This document shows positions 24,934 to 38,177 of a stretch of 64,000 bases of DNA, piece after piece. Every line of letters begins with the position of its first letter. Position 1 is the stretch's first letter. The stretch comes from Inia geoffrensis (Eukaryota; Chordata; Mammalia; Artiodactyla; Iniidae): positions 78,724,784 through 78,788,783 of the forward strand of contig CM070910.1 of assembly GCA_036417435.1 (NCBI GenBank), written 5' to 3'. The notes beneath the pieces were generated by a model. It was not told the DNA's origin, searched no databases, and saw nothing but the letters and a program-made list of their open reading frames with translations. A program made the position numbers and the translations under genes.

Positions 24934-26035
24934 GCCTTTGGTGAATTCTTCTTCCTGTAGGGAAATCAGAGTTCAATGTGCCCGTCCAAACACATCGAGT
25001 TAGCCGCTCATTGGTTCTCCTTATTCCTGTTCATCTTCCACAGAAATTGCAAACTGTGCGAAACAAGAGGTCAAATGCACTGACTCTCCAAGTGGGGAGA
25101 ATGTTAATATCGCATCTGGAACGGCGAACTCGAGTATCAGGGTGCGAAAATGGCGATGAGTTTTAGAAATTATGCCTGATCACTTCGTGGACCATATTCT
25201 GGGTTTTCCATGCATATTTTAGCTGAAGGATAAATCCCTTAAACGTGGAGATTTGGGACCCGTGGAATGGGAACCATGCACCATTACCTCAAAGGGTCTG
25301 CATTCCCTCACCAATACTATCAGCCCAAAGTGTCCAGCCTTATCTCTCCCCCAGCTGTGGATGTAGAGGTGGTAAATCCAAGATTCCTCACAAACCCTGA
25401 AGGACTTATTTAAGAATTTCTCTCTATTTCACAGTCCTTGTGTTTTGTTTTTCAAATTTATTTTTATAAGGGGATTTAGCTTATTGACACTGCTGTGTGT
25501 ATGGTGCTGTACACAAATGATTTTCTTATGGAGACCTATAAATGTATGAGTTTTAATTTTCTTCATAGTCAGGCATATTCCTAGGTTTTGAATACGGGGT
25601 GTTGAGTCCATTTCGTTGAGCAAGGAGTAGGTCTTGTCTATTATATATTTGGCTTATGGAATGGTATCTGTCCTAATGTGAACCTCTGGTTTTATGCAGC
25701 CTCCCCACTCTCCTTTCCCCTTAAGCAAGCATAAGTTTCTTTTGTAAATGTGAGACTCTGTTGTGTTTTGTAATGCAGTTCACACGTAGCCATGTTTACA
25801 TTCCCGGTATTAGTGATATCTTATGATGTTTCTTTTTCTGTGTGACTTATTTCACTTAGAATCATCATAACTAAATCCTCTCATTATGCTGCTACTGGTC
25901 TGTTGCCATTGATTTCATTGTTGAGTGATATTCCATTGTAGGGATGTACCACAACTTCCATATCCATTTTTCTCTTTCTGGGCTATTAAAGTTGTACCAT
26001 AGTCAAGGATCCCGTACACAGAGCAGCCCCAAACT
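24301..26035. repeat. Satellite monomer 15 (mosaic)
   Basis: 1,735 bp; palindrome 24586-24657, two mismatched pairs. First part like 12 and 17 (GACTTCTTG, CTGCGCC); from about 24,940 like monomer 13. Confidence 0.9.
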
Positions 26036-28402
26036 TTGGTGTGGCTGTGTCTTTTTCATTTAAATTTTCCGAATCTATAGCACCATAAGTTGAAGTACCC
26101 TAGGCTCTCTAGCTTGTTTTTTTCTTTGTGCCAGGAAACACCATCCACTTCTCCAGAGTGGCTGTTGGCAGTTTACATCCAGTCCATCAGCATAACAAGG
26201 CTGCCGGTTCTCCATGGCCTGTCCTGCCTCTCTGGATTTTACAATTTTTTCGGACGGCCCTTTGGATCGGTGGGAAGTGAGACTTCCTTGTAGTGCGGAT
26301 TTCCATTGCAGGCTTGCTTGGTTGGCCAAAAAGGGCGTATGCGTTTTTTCCTGAATATATTCAGGAAAAAACGCATACGCCCTTTTTGGCCAAGTGCCTC
26401 ACTGTCGAACTGCTGCCTATTTTCCTACGCTTTCAGAGAAATTCTTATCTACCCCGATATCTGTTTTCTGCAATTCTGCGTCGCGTTCAAGTCCTCTTCA
26501 CTGCCTTCCTTCAATAAATTTTTTGATGATAGGGGTCATTTGGAACTCTGCAGGATTGTGAGTTACAGTGCCAAAGATCTCCTTTTCTCAACTCGCTTTC
26601 TTGTGAGCTGACCGCAAACCCGAAGAATTGCTTCAGGCCCTAATCTCGTTCCGGCATGGCCCGCTGAGCCTTTGGTGAATTCTTCTTCCTGTAGGGAAAT
26701 CAGAGTTCAATGTGCCCGTCCAAACACATCGAGTTAGCCGCTCATTGGTTCTCCTTATTCCTGTTCATCTTCCACAGAAATTGCAAACTGTGCCAAACAA
26801 GAGGTCAAAGGCACTGACTCTCCAAGTGGGGAGAATGTTAATATCGCATCTGGAACGGCGAACTCGAGTATCAAGGGGCGAAAATGGCGATGAGTTTTAG
26901 AAATTATGCCTGATCACTTCGTGGACCATATTCTGGGTTTTCCATGCATATTTGAGCTGAAGGATAAATCCCTTAAACGTGGAGATTTGGGACCCGTGGA
27001 ATGGGAACCATGCACCATTACCTCAAAGGGTCTGCATTCCCTCACCAATACTATCAGCCCCAAGTGTCCAGCCTTATCTCTCCCCCAGCTGTGGATGTAG
27101 AGGTGGTAAATCCAAGATTCCTCACAAGCCCTGAAGGAGTTATTTAAGAATTTCTCTCTATTTCACAGTCCTTGTGTTTTGTTTTTCAAATTTATTTTTA
27201 TAAGGGGATTTAGCTTATTCACACTGCTGTGTGTATGGTGCTGTACACAAATGATTTTTTAATGGAGACCTATAAATGTATGGGTTTTAATTTTCTTCAT
27301 AGTCAGGCATATTCCTAGGTTTTGAATACGGGGTGTTGAGTCCATTTCGTTGAGCAAGGAGTAGGTCTTGTCTAATATATATTTGGCTTATGGAATGGTT
27401 TCTGTCCTAATGTGAACCTCTGGTTTTATGCAGCCTTCCCACTCTCCTTTCCCCTTAAGCAAGCATAAGTTTCTTTTGTAAATGTGAGACTCTGTTGTGT
27501 TTTGTAATGCAGTTCACACGTAGCCGTGTTTACATTCCCGGTATTAGTGATATCTTATGATGTTTCATTTTCTGTGTGACTTATTTCACTTAGAATCATC
27601 ATAACTAAATCCTCTCATTATGCTGCTACTGGTCTGTTGCCATTGATTTCATTGTTGAGTGATATTCCATTGTAGGGATGTACCACAACTTCTATATCCA
27701 TTTTTCTCTTTCTGGGCTATTAAAGTTGTACCATAGTCAAGGATCCTGTACACAGAGCAGCCCCAAACTTTGGTGTGGCTGTGTCTTTTTCATTTAAATT
27801 TTCCGAATCTATAGCACCATAAGTGGAAGTGCCCTAGGCTCTCTAGCTTGGTTTTCTCTTTGTTCCAGGAAACACCATCCACTTCTCCAGAGTGGCTGTT
27901 GGCAATTTACATCCCGCCCATCAGCATAACAAGGCTGCCGGTTCTCCATGGCCTGTCCTGCCTCTCTGGATTTTACACTTTTTTCGGACGGCCCTTTGGA
28001 TCGGTGGGAAGTGAGACTTCTTGTAGTGCGGATTTCCATTGCAGGCTTGCTTGGTTGGCCAAAAAGGGCGGATGCGTTTTTTCCTGAATATATTCAGGAA
28101 AAAACGCATACACCCTTTTTGGCCAAGTGCATCACGGTCGAACTGCTGCCTCTTTTCCTACGCTTTCAGAGCAATTCTTATCTACCCCCTGATATCTGTT
28201 TTCTGCAATTCTGCGTCGCTTTCAAGTCCTCTTCACAGCGTTCCTTCAATAAGTTTTTGGATTATAGGGGTCATTTGGAACTCTGCAGGATTGTGAGTTA
28301 CAGTGCCAAAGATCTCCTTTTCTCAACTCGCTTTCTTGTGAGCTGACCGAAAACCCGAAGAATTGCTTGAGGCCCTAATCTCGTTCCGGCATGGCCCGCT
28401 GC
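24934..28402. repeat. 3,469-bp dimer duplication, copy 2 (approximate limits)
   Basis: Second copy of the dimer. The match to copy 1 weakens after about 28.26 kb, where GATTATAGG replaces GATGATAGG and CTTCCGCAG appears. The distal edge may thus lie up to about 150 bp earlier than stated. Confidence 0.6.
26036..27769. repeat. Satellite monomer 16
   Basis: 1,734 bp; palindrome 26322-26393, perfect. Almost identical to monomer 14; private TTTGAGCTG near 26,951. Confidence 0.9.
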
Positions 28403-29504
28403 GCCTTTGGTGAATTCTTCTTCCTGTAGGGAAATCAGAGTTCAATGTGCCCGTCCAAACACATCGAGTTAGCTGCTCATTGGTTCTCCTTATTCCTGTT
28501 CATCTTCCGCAGAAATTGCAAACTGTGCCAAACAAGAGGTCAAAGGCACTGACTCTCCAAGTGGGGAGAATGTTAATATCGCATCTGGAACGGCGAACTC
28601 GAGTATCAGGGGGCGAAAATGGCGATGAGTTTTAGAAATTATGCCTGATCACTTCGTGGACCATATTCTGGGTTTTCCATGCATCTTTCAGCTGAAGGAT
28701 AAATCCCTTAAACGTGGAGATTTGGGACCCGTGGGATGGGAACCATGCACCATTACCTCAAAGGGTCTGAATTCCCTCAGCAATAATATCAGCCCCAAGT
28801 GTCCAGCCTTATCTCTCCCCCAGCTGTGGATGTAGAGGTGGTAAATCCAAGATTCCTCACAAGCCCTGAAGGACTTATTTAAGAATTTCTCTCTATTTCA
28901 CAGTCCTTGTGTTTTGTTTTTCAAATTTATTTTTATAAGGGGATTTAGCTTATTGACACTGCTGTGTGTAGGGTGCTGTACACAAATGATTTTTTAATGG
29001 AGACCTATAAATGTATGGGTTTTAATTTTCTTCATAGTCAGGCATATTCCTAGGTTTTGAATACGGGGTGTTGAGTCCATTTCGTTGAGCAAGGAGTAGG
29101 TCTTGTCTAATATATATTTGGTTTATGGAATGGTTTCTGTCCTAATGTGAACCTCTGGTTTTATGCAGCCTTCCCACTCTCCTTTCCCCTTAAGCAAGCA
29201 TAAGTTTCTTTTGTAAATGTGAGACTCTGTTGTGTTTTGTAATGCAGTTCACACGTAGCCGTGTTTACATTCCCGGTATTAGTGATATCTTATGATGTTT
29301 CTTTTTCTGTGTGACTTATTTCACTTAGAATCATCATAACTAAATCCTCTCATTATGCTGCTACTGGTCTGTTGCCATTGATTTCATTGTTGAGTGATAT
29401 TCCATTGTAAGGATGTACCACAACTTCTATATCCATTTTTCTCTTTCTGGGCTATTAAAGTTGTACCATAGTCAAGGATCCTGTACACAGAGCAGCCCCA
29501 AACT
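27770..29504. repeat. Satellite monomer 17
   Basis: 1,735 bp; palindrome 28055-28126, two mismatched pairs. First part like 15; private GATTATAGG. Second half with CATCTTTCAGC and GTGGGATGG. Confidence 0.9.
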
Positions 29505-31239
29505 TTGGTGTGGCTGTGTCTTTTTCATTTAAATTTTCCGAATCTATAGCACCATAAGTGGAAGTGCCCTAGGCTCTCTAGCTTGGTTTTCTCTTTGTTC
29601 CAGGAAACACCATCCACTTCTCCACAGTGGCTGTTGGCAATTTACATCCCGCCCATCAGCATAACAAGGCTGCCGGTCCTCCATGGCCTGTCCTGCCTCT
29701 CTGGATTTTACACTTTTTTCGGACGGCCCTTTGGATCGGTGGGAAGTGAGACTTCTTGTAGTGCGGATTTCCATTGCAGGCTTGCTTGGTTGGCCAAAAA
29801 GGGCGGATGCGTTTTTTCCTGAATATATTCAGGAAAAAACGCATACACCCTTTTTGGCCAAGTGCATCACTCTCGAACTGCTGCCTCTTTTCCTACGCGT
29901 TCAGAGCAATTCTTATCTACCCCCTGATATCTGTTTTCTGCAATTCTGCGTCGCGTTCAAGTCCTCTTCACAGCGTTCCTTCAATAAATTTTTGGATGAT
30001 AGGGTTCATTTGGAACTCTGCAGGATTGTGAGTTACAGTGCCAAAGATCTCCTTTTCTCAACTCGCTTTCTTGTGAGCTGACCGAAAACCCGAAGAATTG
30101 CTTGAGGCCCTAATCTCGTTCCGGCATGGCCCGCTGCGCCTTTGGTGAATTCTTCTTCCTGTAGGGAAATCAGAGTTCAATGTGCACGTCCAAACACATC
30201 GAGTTAGCCGCTCATTGGTTCTCCTTATTCCTGTTCATCTTCCGCAGAAATTGCAAACTGTGCCAAACAAGAGGTCAAAGGCACTAACTCTCCAAGTGAG
30301 GAGAATGTTAATATCGCATCTGGAATGGCGAACTCGAGTATCAGGGGGCGAAAATGGCGATGAGTTTTACAAATTATGCCTGATCACTTCGTGGACCATA
30401 TTCTGGGTTTTCCATGCATCTTTCAGCTGAAGGATAAATCCCTTAAACGTGGAGATTTGGGACCCGTGGAATGGGAACCATGCACCATTACCTCAAAGGG
30501 TCTGCATTCCCTCACCAATACTATCAGCCCCAAGTGTCCAGCCTTATCTCTCCCCCACCTGTGGATGTAGAGGTGGTAAATCCAAGATTCCTCACAAACC
30601 CTGAAGGACTTATTTAAGAATTTCTCTCTATTTCACAGTCCTTGTGTTTTGTTTTTCAAATTTATTTTTATAAGGGGATTTAGCTTATTGACACTGCTGT
30701 GTGTATGGTGCTGTACACAAATGATTTTCTTATGGAGACCTATAAATGTATGGGTTTTAATTTTCTTCATAGTCAGGCATATTCCTAGGTTTTGAATACG
30801 GGGTGTTGAGTCCATTTCGTTGAGCAAGGAGTAGGTCTTGTCTATTATATATTTGGCTTATGGAATGGTATCTGTCCTAATGTGAACCTCTGGTTTTATG
30901 CAGCCTCCCCACTCTCCTTTCCCCTTAAGCAAGCATAAGTTTCTTTTGTAAATGTGACACTCTGTTGTGTTTTGTAATGCAGTTCACACGTAGCCGTGTT
31001 TACATTCCCGGTATTAGTGATATCTTATGATGTTTCTTTTTCTGTGTGACTTATTTCACTTAGAATCATCATAACTAAATCCTCTCATTATGCTGCTACT
31101 GGTCTGTTGCCATTGATTTCATTGTTGAGTGATATTCCATTGTAGGGATGTACCACAACTTCCATATCCATTTTTCTCTTTCTGGGCTATTAAAGTTGTA
31201 CCATAGTCAAGGATCCCGTACACAGAGCAGCCCCAAACT
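29505..31239. repeat. Satellite monomer 18
   Basis: 1,735 bp; palindrome 29790-29861, two mismatched pairs. Markers CTCCACAGTGG, CGGTCCTCC and ACGCGTTCAGAG. Twin of monomer 21. Confidence 0.9.
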
Positions 31240-32973
31240 TTGGTGTGGCTGTGTCTTTTTCATTTAAATTTTCCGAATCTATAGCACCATAAGTTGAAGT
31301 GCCCTAGGCTCTCTAGCTTGTTTTTTTCTTTGTGCCAGGAAACACCATCCACTTCTCCAGAGTGGCTGTTGGCAGCTTATATCCAGTCCATCAGCATAAC
31401 AAGGCTGCCGGTTCTCCATGGCCTGTCCTGCCTCTCTGGATTTTACAATTTTTTCGGACGGCCCTTTGGATCGGTGGGAAGTGAGACTTCCTTGTAGTGC
31501 GGATTTCCATTGCAGGCTTGCTTGGTTGGCCAAAAAGGGCGTATGCGTTTTTTCCTGAATATATTCAGGAAAAAACGCATACGCCCTTTTTGGCCAAGTG
31601 CATCACTGTCGAACTGCTGCCTCTTTTCCTACGCTTTCAGAGAAATTCTTATCTACCCCGATATCTGTTTTCTGCAATTCTGCGTCGCGTTCAAGTCCTC
31701 TTCACAGCCTTCCTTCAATAAATTTTTTGATGATAGGGGTCATTTGGAACTCTGCAGGATTGTGAGTTACAGTGCCAAAGATCTCCTTTTCTCAACTCGC
31801 TTTCTTGTGAGCTGACCGCAAACCCCAAGAATTGCTTCAGGCCCTAATCTCGTTCCGGCATGGCCCGCTGAGCCTTTGGTGAATTCTTCTTCCTGTAGGG
31901 AAATCAGAGTTCAATGTGCCCGTCCAAACACATCGAGTTAGCCGCTCATTGGTTCTCCTTATTCCTGTTCATCTTCCACAGAAATTGCAAACTGTGCCAA
32001 ACAAGAGGTCAAAGGCACTGACTCTCCAAGTGGGGAGAATGTTAATATCGCATCTGGAACGGCGAACTCGAGTATCAGGGGGCGAAAATGGCGATGAGTT
32101 TTAGAAATTATGCCTGATCACTTCGTGGACCATATTCTGAGTTTTCCATGCATATTTTAGCTGAAGGATAAATCCCTTAAACGTGGAGATTTGGGACCCG
32201 TGGAATGGGAACCATGCACCATTACCTCAAAGGGTCTGCATTCCCTCACCAATACTATCAGCCCCAAGTGTCCAGCCTTATCTCTCCCCCAGCTGTGGAT
32301 GTAGAGGTGGTAAATCCAAGATTCCTCACAAGCCCTGAAGGACTTATTTAAGAATTTCTCTCTATTACACAGTCCTTGTGTTTTGTTTTTCAAATTTATT
32401 TTTATAAGGGGATTTAGCTTATTGACACTGCTGTGTGTAGGGTGCTGTACACAAATGATTTTTTAATGGAGACCTATACATGTATGGGTTTTAATTTTCT
32501 TCATAGTCAGGCATATTCCTAGGTTTTGAATACGGGGTGTTGAGTCCATTTCGTTGAGCAAGGAGTAGGTCTTGTCTAATATATATTTGGCTTATGGAAT
32601 GGTTTCTGTCCTAATGTGAACCTCTGGTTTTATGCAGCCTTCCCACTCTCCTTTCCCCTTAAGCAAGCATAAGTTTCTTTTGTAAATGTGAGACTCTGTT
32701 GTGTTTTGTAATGCAGTTCACACGTAGCCGTGTTTACATTCCCGGTATTAGTGATATCTTATGATGTTTCATTTTCTGTGTGACTTATTTCACTTAGAAT
32801 CATCATAACTAAATCCTCTCATTATGCTGCTACTGGTCTGTTGCCATTGATTTCATTGTTGAGTGATATTCCATTGTAGGGATGTACCACAACTTCTATA
32901 TCCATTTTTCTCTTTCTGGGCTATTAAAGTTGTACCATAGTCAAGGATCCTGTACACAGAGCAGCCCCAAACT
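31240..32973. repeat. Satellite monomer 19
   Basis: 1,734 bp; palindrome 31526-31597, perfect. Markers GCAGCTTATATCC, ACCCCAAGAA and CTATACATG. Twin of monomer 22. Confidence 0.9.
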
Positions 32974-34708
32974 TTGGTGTGGCTGTGTCTTTTTCATTTA
33001 AATTTTCCGAATCTATAGCACCATAAGTGGAAGTGCCCTAGGCTCTCTAGCTTGGTTTTCTCTTTGTTCCAGGAAACACCATCCACTTCTCCAGAGTGGC
33101 TGTTGGCAATTTACATCCCGCCCATCAGCATAACAAGGCTGCCGTTTCTCCATGGCCTGTCCTGCCTCTCTGGATTTTACACTTTTTTCGGACGGCCCTT
33201 TGGATCGGTGGGAAGTGAGACTTCTTGTAGTGCGGATTTCCATTGCAGGCTTGCTTGGTTGGCCAAAAAGGGTGGATGCGTTTTTTCCTGAATATATTCA
33301 GGAAAAAACGCATACACCCTTTTTGGCCAAGTGCATCACTGTCGAACTGCTGCCTCTTTTCCTACGCTTTCAGAGCAATTCTTATCTACCCCCTGATATC
33401 TGTTTTCTGCAATTCTGCGTCGCTTTCAAGTCCTCTTCACAGCGTTCCTTCAATAAATTTTTGGATGATAGGGGTCATTTGGAACTCTGCAGGATTGTGA
33501 GTTACAGTGCCAAAGATCTCCTTTTCTCAACTCGCTTTCTTGTGAGCTGACCGAAAACCTGAAGAATTGCTTGAGGCCCTAATCTCGTTCCGGCATGGCA
33601 CGCTGCGCCTGTGGTGAATTCTTCTTCCTGTAGGGAAATCAGAGTTCAATGTGCCCGTCCAAACACATCGAGTTAGCCGCTCATTGGTTCTCCTTATTCC
33701 TGTTCATCTTCCGCAGAAATTGCAAACTGTGCCAAACAAGAGGTCAAAGGCACTGACTCTCCAAGTGGGGAGAATGTTAATATCGCATCTGGAACGGCGA
33801 ACTCGAGTACAAGGGGGCTAAAATGGCGATGAGTTTTAGAAATTAAGCCTGATCACTTCGTGGACCATATTCTGGGTTTTCCATGCATATTTTAGCTGAA
33901 GGATAAATCCCTTAAACGTGGAGATTTGGGACCCGTGGAATGGGAACCATGCACCATTACCTCAAAGGGTCTGAATTCCCTCACCAAAAATATCAGCCCC
34001 AAGTGTCCAGCCTTATCTCTCCCCCAGCTGTGGATGTAGAGGTGGTAAATCCAAGATTCCTCACAAGCCCTGAAGGACTTATTTAAGAATTTCTCTCTAT
34101 TTCACAGTCCTTGTGTTTTGTTTTTCAAATTTATTTTTATAAGGGGATTTAGCTTATTGACACTGCTGTGTGTATGGTGCTGTACACAAATGATTTTTTA
34201 ATGGAGACCTATAAATGTATGGGTTTTAATTTTCTTCATAGTCAGGCATATTCCTAGGTTTTGAATACGGGGTGTTGAGTCCATTTCGTTGAGCAAGGAG
34301 TAGGTCTTGTCTAATATATATTTGGCTTATGGAATGGTTTCTGTCCTAATGTGAACCTCTGGTTTTATGCAGCCTCCCCACTCTCCTTTCCCCTTAAGCA
34401 AGCATAAGTTTCTTTTGTAAATGTGAGACTCTGTTGTGTTTTGTAATGCAGTTCACACGTAGCCGTGTTTACATTCCCGGTATTAGTGATATCTTATGAT
34501 GTTTCTTTTTCTGTGTGACTTATTTCACTTAGAATCATCATAACTAAATCCTCTCATTATGATGCTACTGGTCTGTTGCCATTGATTTCATTGTTGAGTG
34601 ATATTCCATTGTAAGGATGTACCACAACTTCTATATCCATTTTTCTCTTTCTGGGCTATTAAAGTTGTACCATAGTCAAGGATCCTGTACACAGAGCAGC
34701 CCCAAACT
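32974..34708. repeat. Satellite monomer 20
   Basis: 1,735 bp; palindrome 33259-33330, one mismatched pair after the compensating left-arm change. Markers GCCGTTTCTCC, AACCTGAAG and AATTAAGCC. Twin of monomer 23. Confidence 0.9.
33259..33330. repeat. Palindrome variant with a compensating arm change
   Basis: In monomers 20 and 23 the right arm reads CGCATACACCC, as in nearby imperfect copies, but the left arm reads GGGTGGATGCG instead of GGGCGGATGCG. The C-to-T change on the left restores pairing with the A on the right, leaving one mismatched pair where sister copies have two. The twin is at 38463-38534. Confidence 0.85.
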
Positions 34709-36443
34709 TTGGTGTGGCTGTGTCTTTTTCATTTAAATTTTCCGAATCTATAGCACCATAAGTGGAAGTGCCCTAGGCTCTCTAGCTTGGTTTTCTCTTT
34801 GTTCCAGGAAACACCATCCACTTCTCCACAGTGGCTGTTGGCAATTTACATCCCGCCCATCAGCATAACAAGGCTGCCGGTCCTCCATGGCCTGTCCTGC
34901 CTCTCTGGATTTTACACTTTTTTCGGACGGCCCTTTGGATCGGTGGGAAGTGAGACTTCTTGTAGTGCGGATTTCCATTGCAGGCTTGCTTGGTTGGCCA
35001 AAAAGGGCGGATGCGTTTTTTCCTGAATATATTCAGGAAAAAACGCATACACCCTTTTTGGCCAAGTGCATCACTCTCGAACTGCTGCCTCTTTTCCTAC
35101 GCGTTCAGAGCAATTCTTATCTACCCCCTGATATCTGTTTTCTGCAATTCTGCGTCGCGTTCAAGTCCTCTTCACAGCGTTCCTTCAATAAATTTTTGGA
35201 TGATAGGGTTCATTTGGAACTCTGCAGGATTGTGAGTTACAGTGCCAAAGATCTCCTTTTCTCAACTCGCTTTCTTGTGAGCTGACCGAAAACCCGAAGA
35301 ATTGCTTGAGGCCCTAATCTCGTTCCGGCATGGCCCGCTGCGCCTTTGGTGAATTCTTCTTCCTGTAGGGAAATCAGAGTTCAATGTGCACGTCCAAACA
35401 CATCGAGTTAGCCGCTCATTGGTTCTCCTTATTCCTGTTCATCTTCCGCAGAAATTGCAAACTGTGCCAAACAAGAGGTCAAAGGCACTAACTCTCCAAG
35501 TGAGGAGAATGTTAATATCGCATCTGGAATGGCGAACTCGAGTATCAGGGGGCGAAAATGGCGATGAGTTTTACAAATTATGCCTGATCACTTCGTGGAC
35601 CATATTCTGGGTTTTCCATGCATCTTTCAGCTGAAGGATAAATCCCTTAAACGTGGAGATTTGGGACCCGTGGAATGGGAACCATGCACCATTACCTCAA
35701 AGGGTCTGCATTCCCTCACCAATACTATCAGCCCCAAGTGTCCAGCCTTATCTCTCCCCCACCTGTGGATGTAGAGGTGGTAAATCCAAGATTCCTCACA
35801 AACCCTGAAGGACTTATTTAAGAATTTCTCTCTATTTCACAGTCCTTGTGTTTTGTTTTTCAAATTTATTTTTATAAGGGGATTTAGCTTATTGACACTG
35901 CTGTGTGTATGGTGCTGTACACAAATGATTTTCTTATGGAGACCTATAAATGTATGGGTTTTAATTTTCTTCATAGTCAGGCATATTCCTAGGTTTTGAA
36001 TACGGGGTGTTGAGTCCATTTCGTTGAGCAAGGAGTAGGTCTTGTCTATTATATATTTGGCTTATGGAATGGTATCTGTCCTAATGTGAACCTCTGGTTT
36101 TATGCAGCCTCCCCACTCTCCTTTCCCCTTAAGCAAGCATAAGTTTCTTTTGTAAATGTGACACTCTGTTGTGTTTTGTAATGCAGTTCACACGTAGCCG
36201 TGTTTACATTCCCGGTATTAGTGATATCTTATGATGTTTCTTTTTCTGTGTGACTTATTTCACTTAGAATCATCATAACTAAATCCTCTCATTATGCTGC
36301 TACTGGTCTGTTGCCATTGATTTCATTGTTGAGTGATATTCCATTGTAGGGATGTACCACAACTTCCATATCCATTTTTCTCTTTCTGGGCTATTAAAGT
36401 TGTACCATAGTCAAGGATCCCGTACACAGAGCAGCCCCAAACT
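34709..36443. repeat. Satellite monomer 21
   Basis: 1,735 bp; palindrome 34994-35065, two mismatched pairs. Appears identical to monomer 18. Confidence 0.9.
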
Positions 36444-38177
36444 TTGGTGTGGCTGTGTCTTTTTCATTTAAATTTTCCGAATCTATAGCACCATAAGTTG
36501 AAGTGCCCTAGGCTCTCTAGCTTGTTTTTTTCTTTGTGCCAGGAAACACCATCCACTTCTCCAGAGTGGCTGTTGGCAGCTTATATCCAGTCCATCAGCA
36601 TAACAAGGCTGCCGGTTCTCCATGGCCTGTCCTGCCTCTCTGGATTTTACAATTTTTTCGGACGGCCCTTTGGATCGGTGGGAAGTGAGACTTCCTTGTA
36701 GTGCGGATTTCCATTGCAGGCTTGCTTGGTTGGCCAAAAAGGGCGTATGCGTTTTTTCCTGAATATATTCAGGAAAAAACGCATACGCCCTTTTTGGCCA
36801 AGTGCATCACTGTCGAACTGCTGCCTCTTTTCCTACGCTTTCAGAGAAATTCTTATCTACCCCGATATCTGTTTTCTGCAATTCTGCGTCGCGTTCAAGT
36901 CCTCTTCACAGCCTTCCTTCAATAAATTTTTTGATGATAGGGGTCATTTGGAACTCTGCAGGATTGTGAGTTACAGTGCCAAAGATCTCCTTTTCTCAAC
37001 TCGCTTTCTTGTGAGCTGACCGCAAACCCCAAGAATTGCTTCAGGCCCTAATCTCGTTCCGGCATGGCCCGCTGAGCCTTTGGTGAATTCTTCTTCCTGT
37101 AGGGAAATCAGAGTTCAATGTGCCCGTCCAAACACATCGAGTTAGCCGCTCATTGGTTCTCCTTATTCCTGTTCATCTTCCACAGAAATTGCAAACTGTG
37201 CCAAACAAGAGGTCAAAGGCACTGACTCTCCAAGTGGGGAGAATGTTAATATCGCATCTGGAACGGCGAACTCGAGTATCAGGGGGCGAAAATGGCGATG
37301 AGTTTTAGAAATTATGCCTGATCACTTCGTGGACCATATTCTGAGTTTTCCATGCATATTTTAGCTGAAGGATAAATCCCTTAAACGTGGAGATTTGGGA
37401 CCCGTGGAATGGGAACCATGCACCATTACCTCAAAGGGTCTGCATTCCCTCACCAATACTATCAGCCCCAAGTGTCCAGCCTTATCTCTCCCCCAGCTGT
37501 GGATGTAGAGGTGGTAAATCCAAGATTCCTCACAAGCCCTGAAGGACTTATTTAAGAATTTCTCTCTATTACACAGTCCTTGTGTTTTGTTTTTCAAATT
37601 TATTTTTATAAGGGGATTTAGCTTATTGACACTGCTGTGTGTAGGGTGCTGTACACAAATGATTTTTTAATGGAGACCTATACATGTATGGGTTTTAATT
37701 TTCTTCATAGTCAGGCATATTCCTAGGTTTTGAATACGGGGTGTTGAGTCCATTTCGTTGAGCAAGGAGTAGGTCTTGTCTAATATATATTTGGCTTATG
37801 GAATGGTTTCTGTCCTAATGTGAACCTCTGGTTTTATGCAGCCTTCCCACTCTCCTTTCCCCTTAAGCAAGCATAAGTTTCTTTTGTAAATGTGAGACTC
37901 TGTTGTGTTTTGTAATGCAGTTCACACGTAGCCGTGTTTACATTCCCGGTATTAGTGATATCTTATGATGTTTCATTTTCTGTGTGACTTATTTCACTTA
38001 GAATCATCATAACTAAATCCTCTCATTATGCTGCTACTGGTCTGTTGCCATTGATTTCATTGTTGAGTGATATTCCATTGTAGGGATGTACCACAACTTC
38101 TATATCCATTTTTCTCTTTCTGGGCTATTAAAGTTGTACCATAGTCAAGGATCCTGTACACAGAGCAGCCCCAAACT
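36444..38177. repeat. Satellite monomer 22
   Basis: 1,734 bp; palindrome 36730-36801, perfect. Appears identical to monomer 19. Confidence 0.9.

Larger units (their letters stand above)
29410..34613. repeat. 5,204-bp trimer duplication, copy 1
   Basis: Monomers 18, 19 and 20 recur as 21, 22 and 23 at exactly 5,204 bp. Rare variants repeated in both copies include CGGTCCTCC, GCAGCTTATATCC, GGGTGGATGCG, AACCTGAAG, CACGCTGCGCCTGTGG, AATTAAGCC and TTATGATGC. I found no difference inside the unit by eye. Limits come from single-base markers: A at 29410 and 34614 but G at 39818, and C at 29358 but A at 34562 and 39766. Confidence 0.85.
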
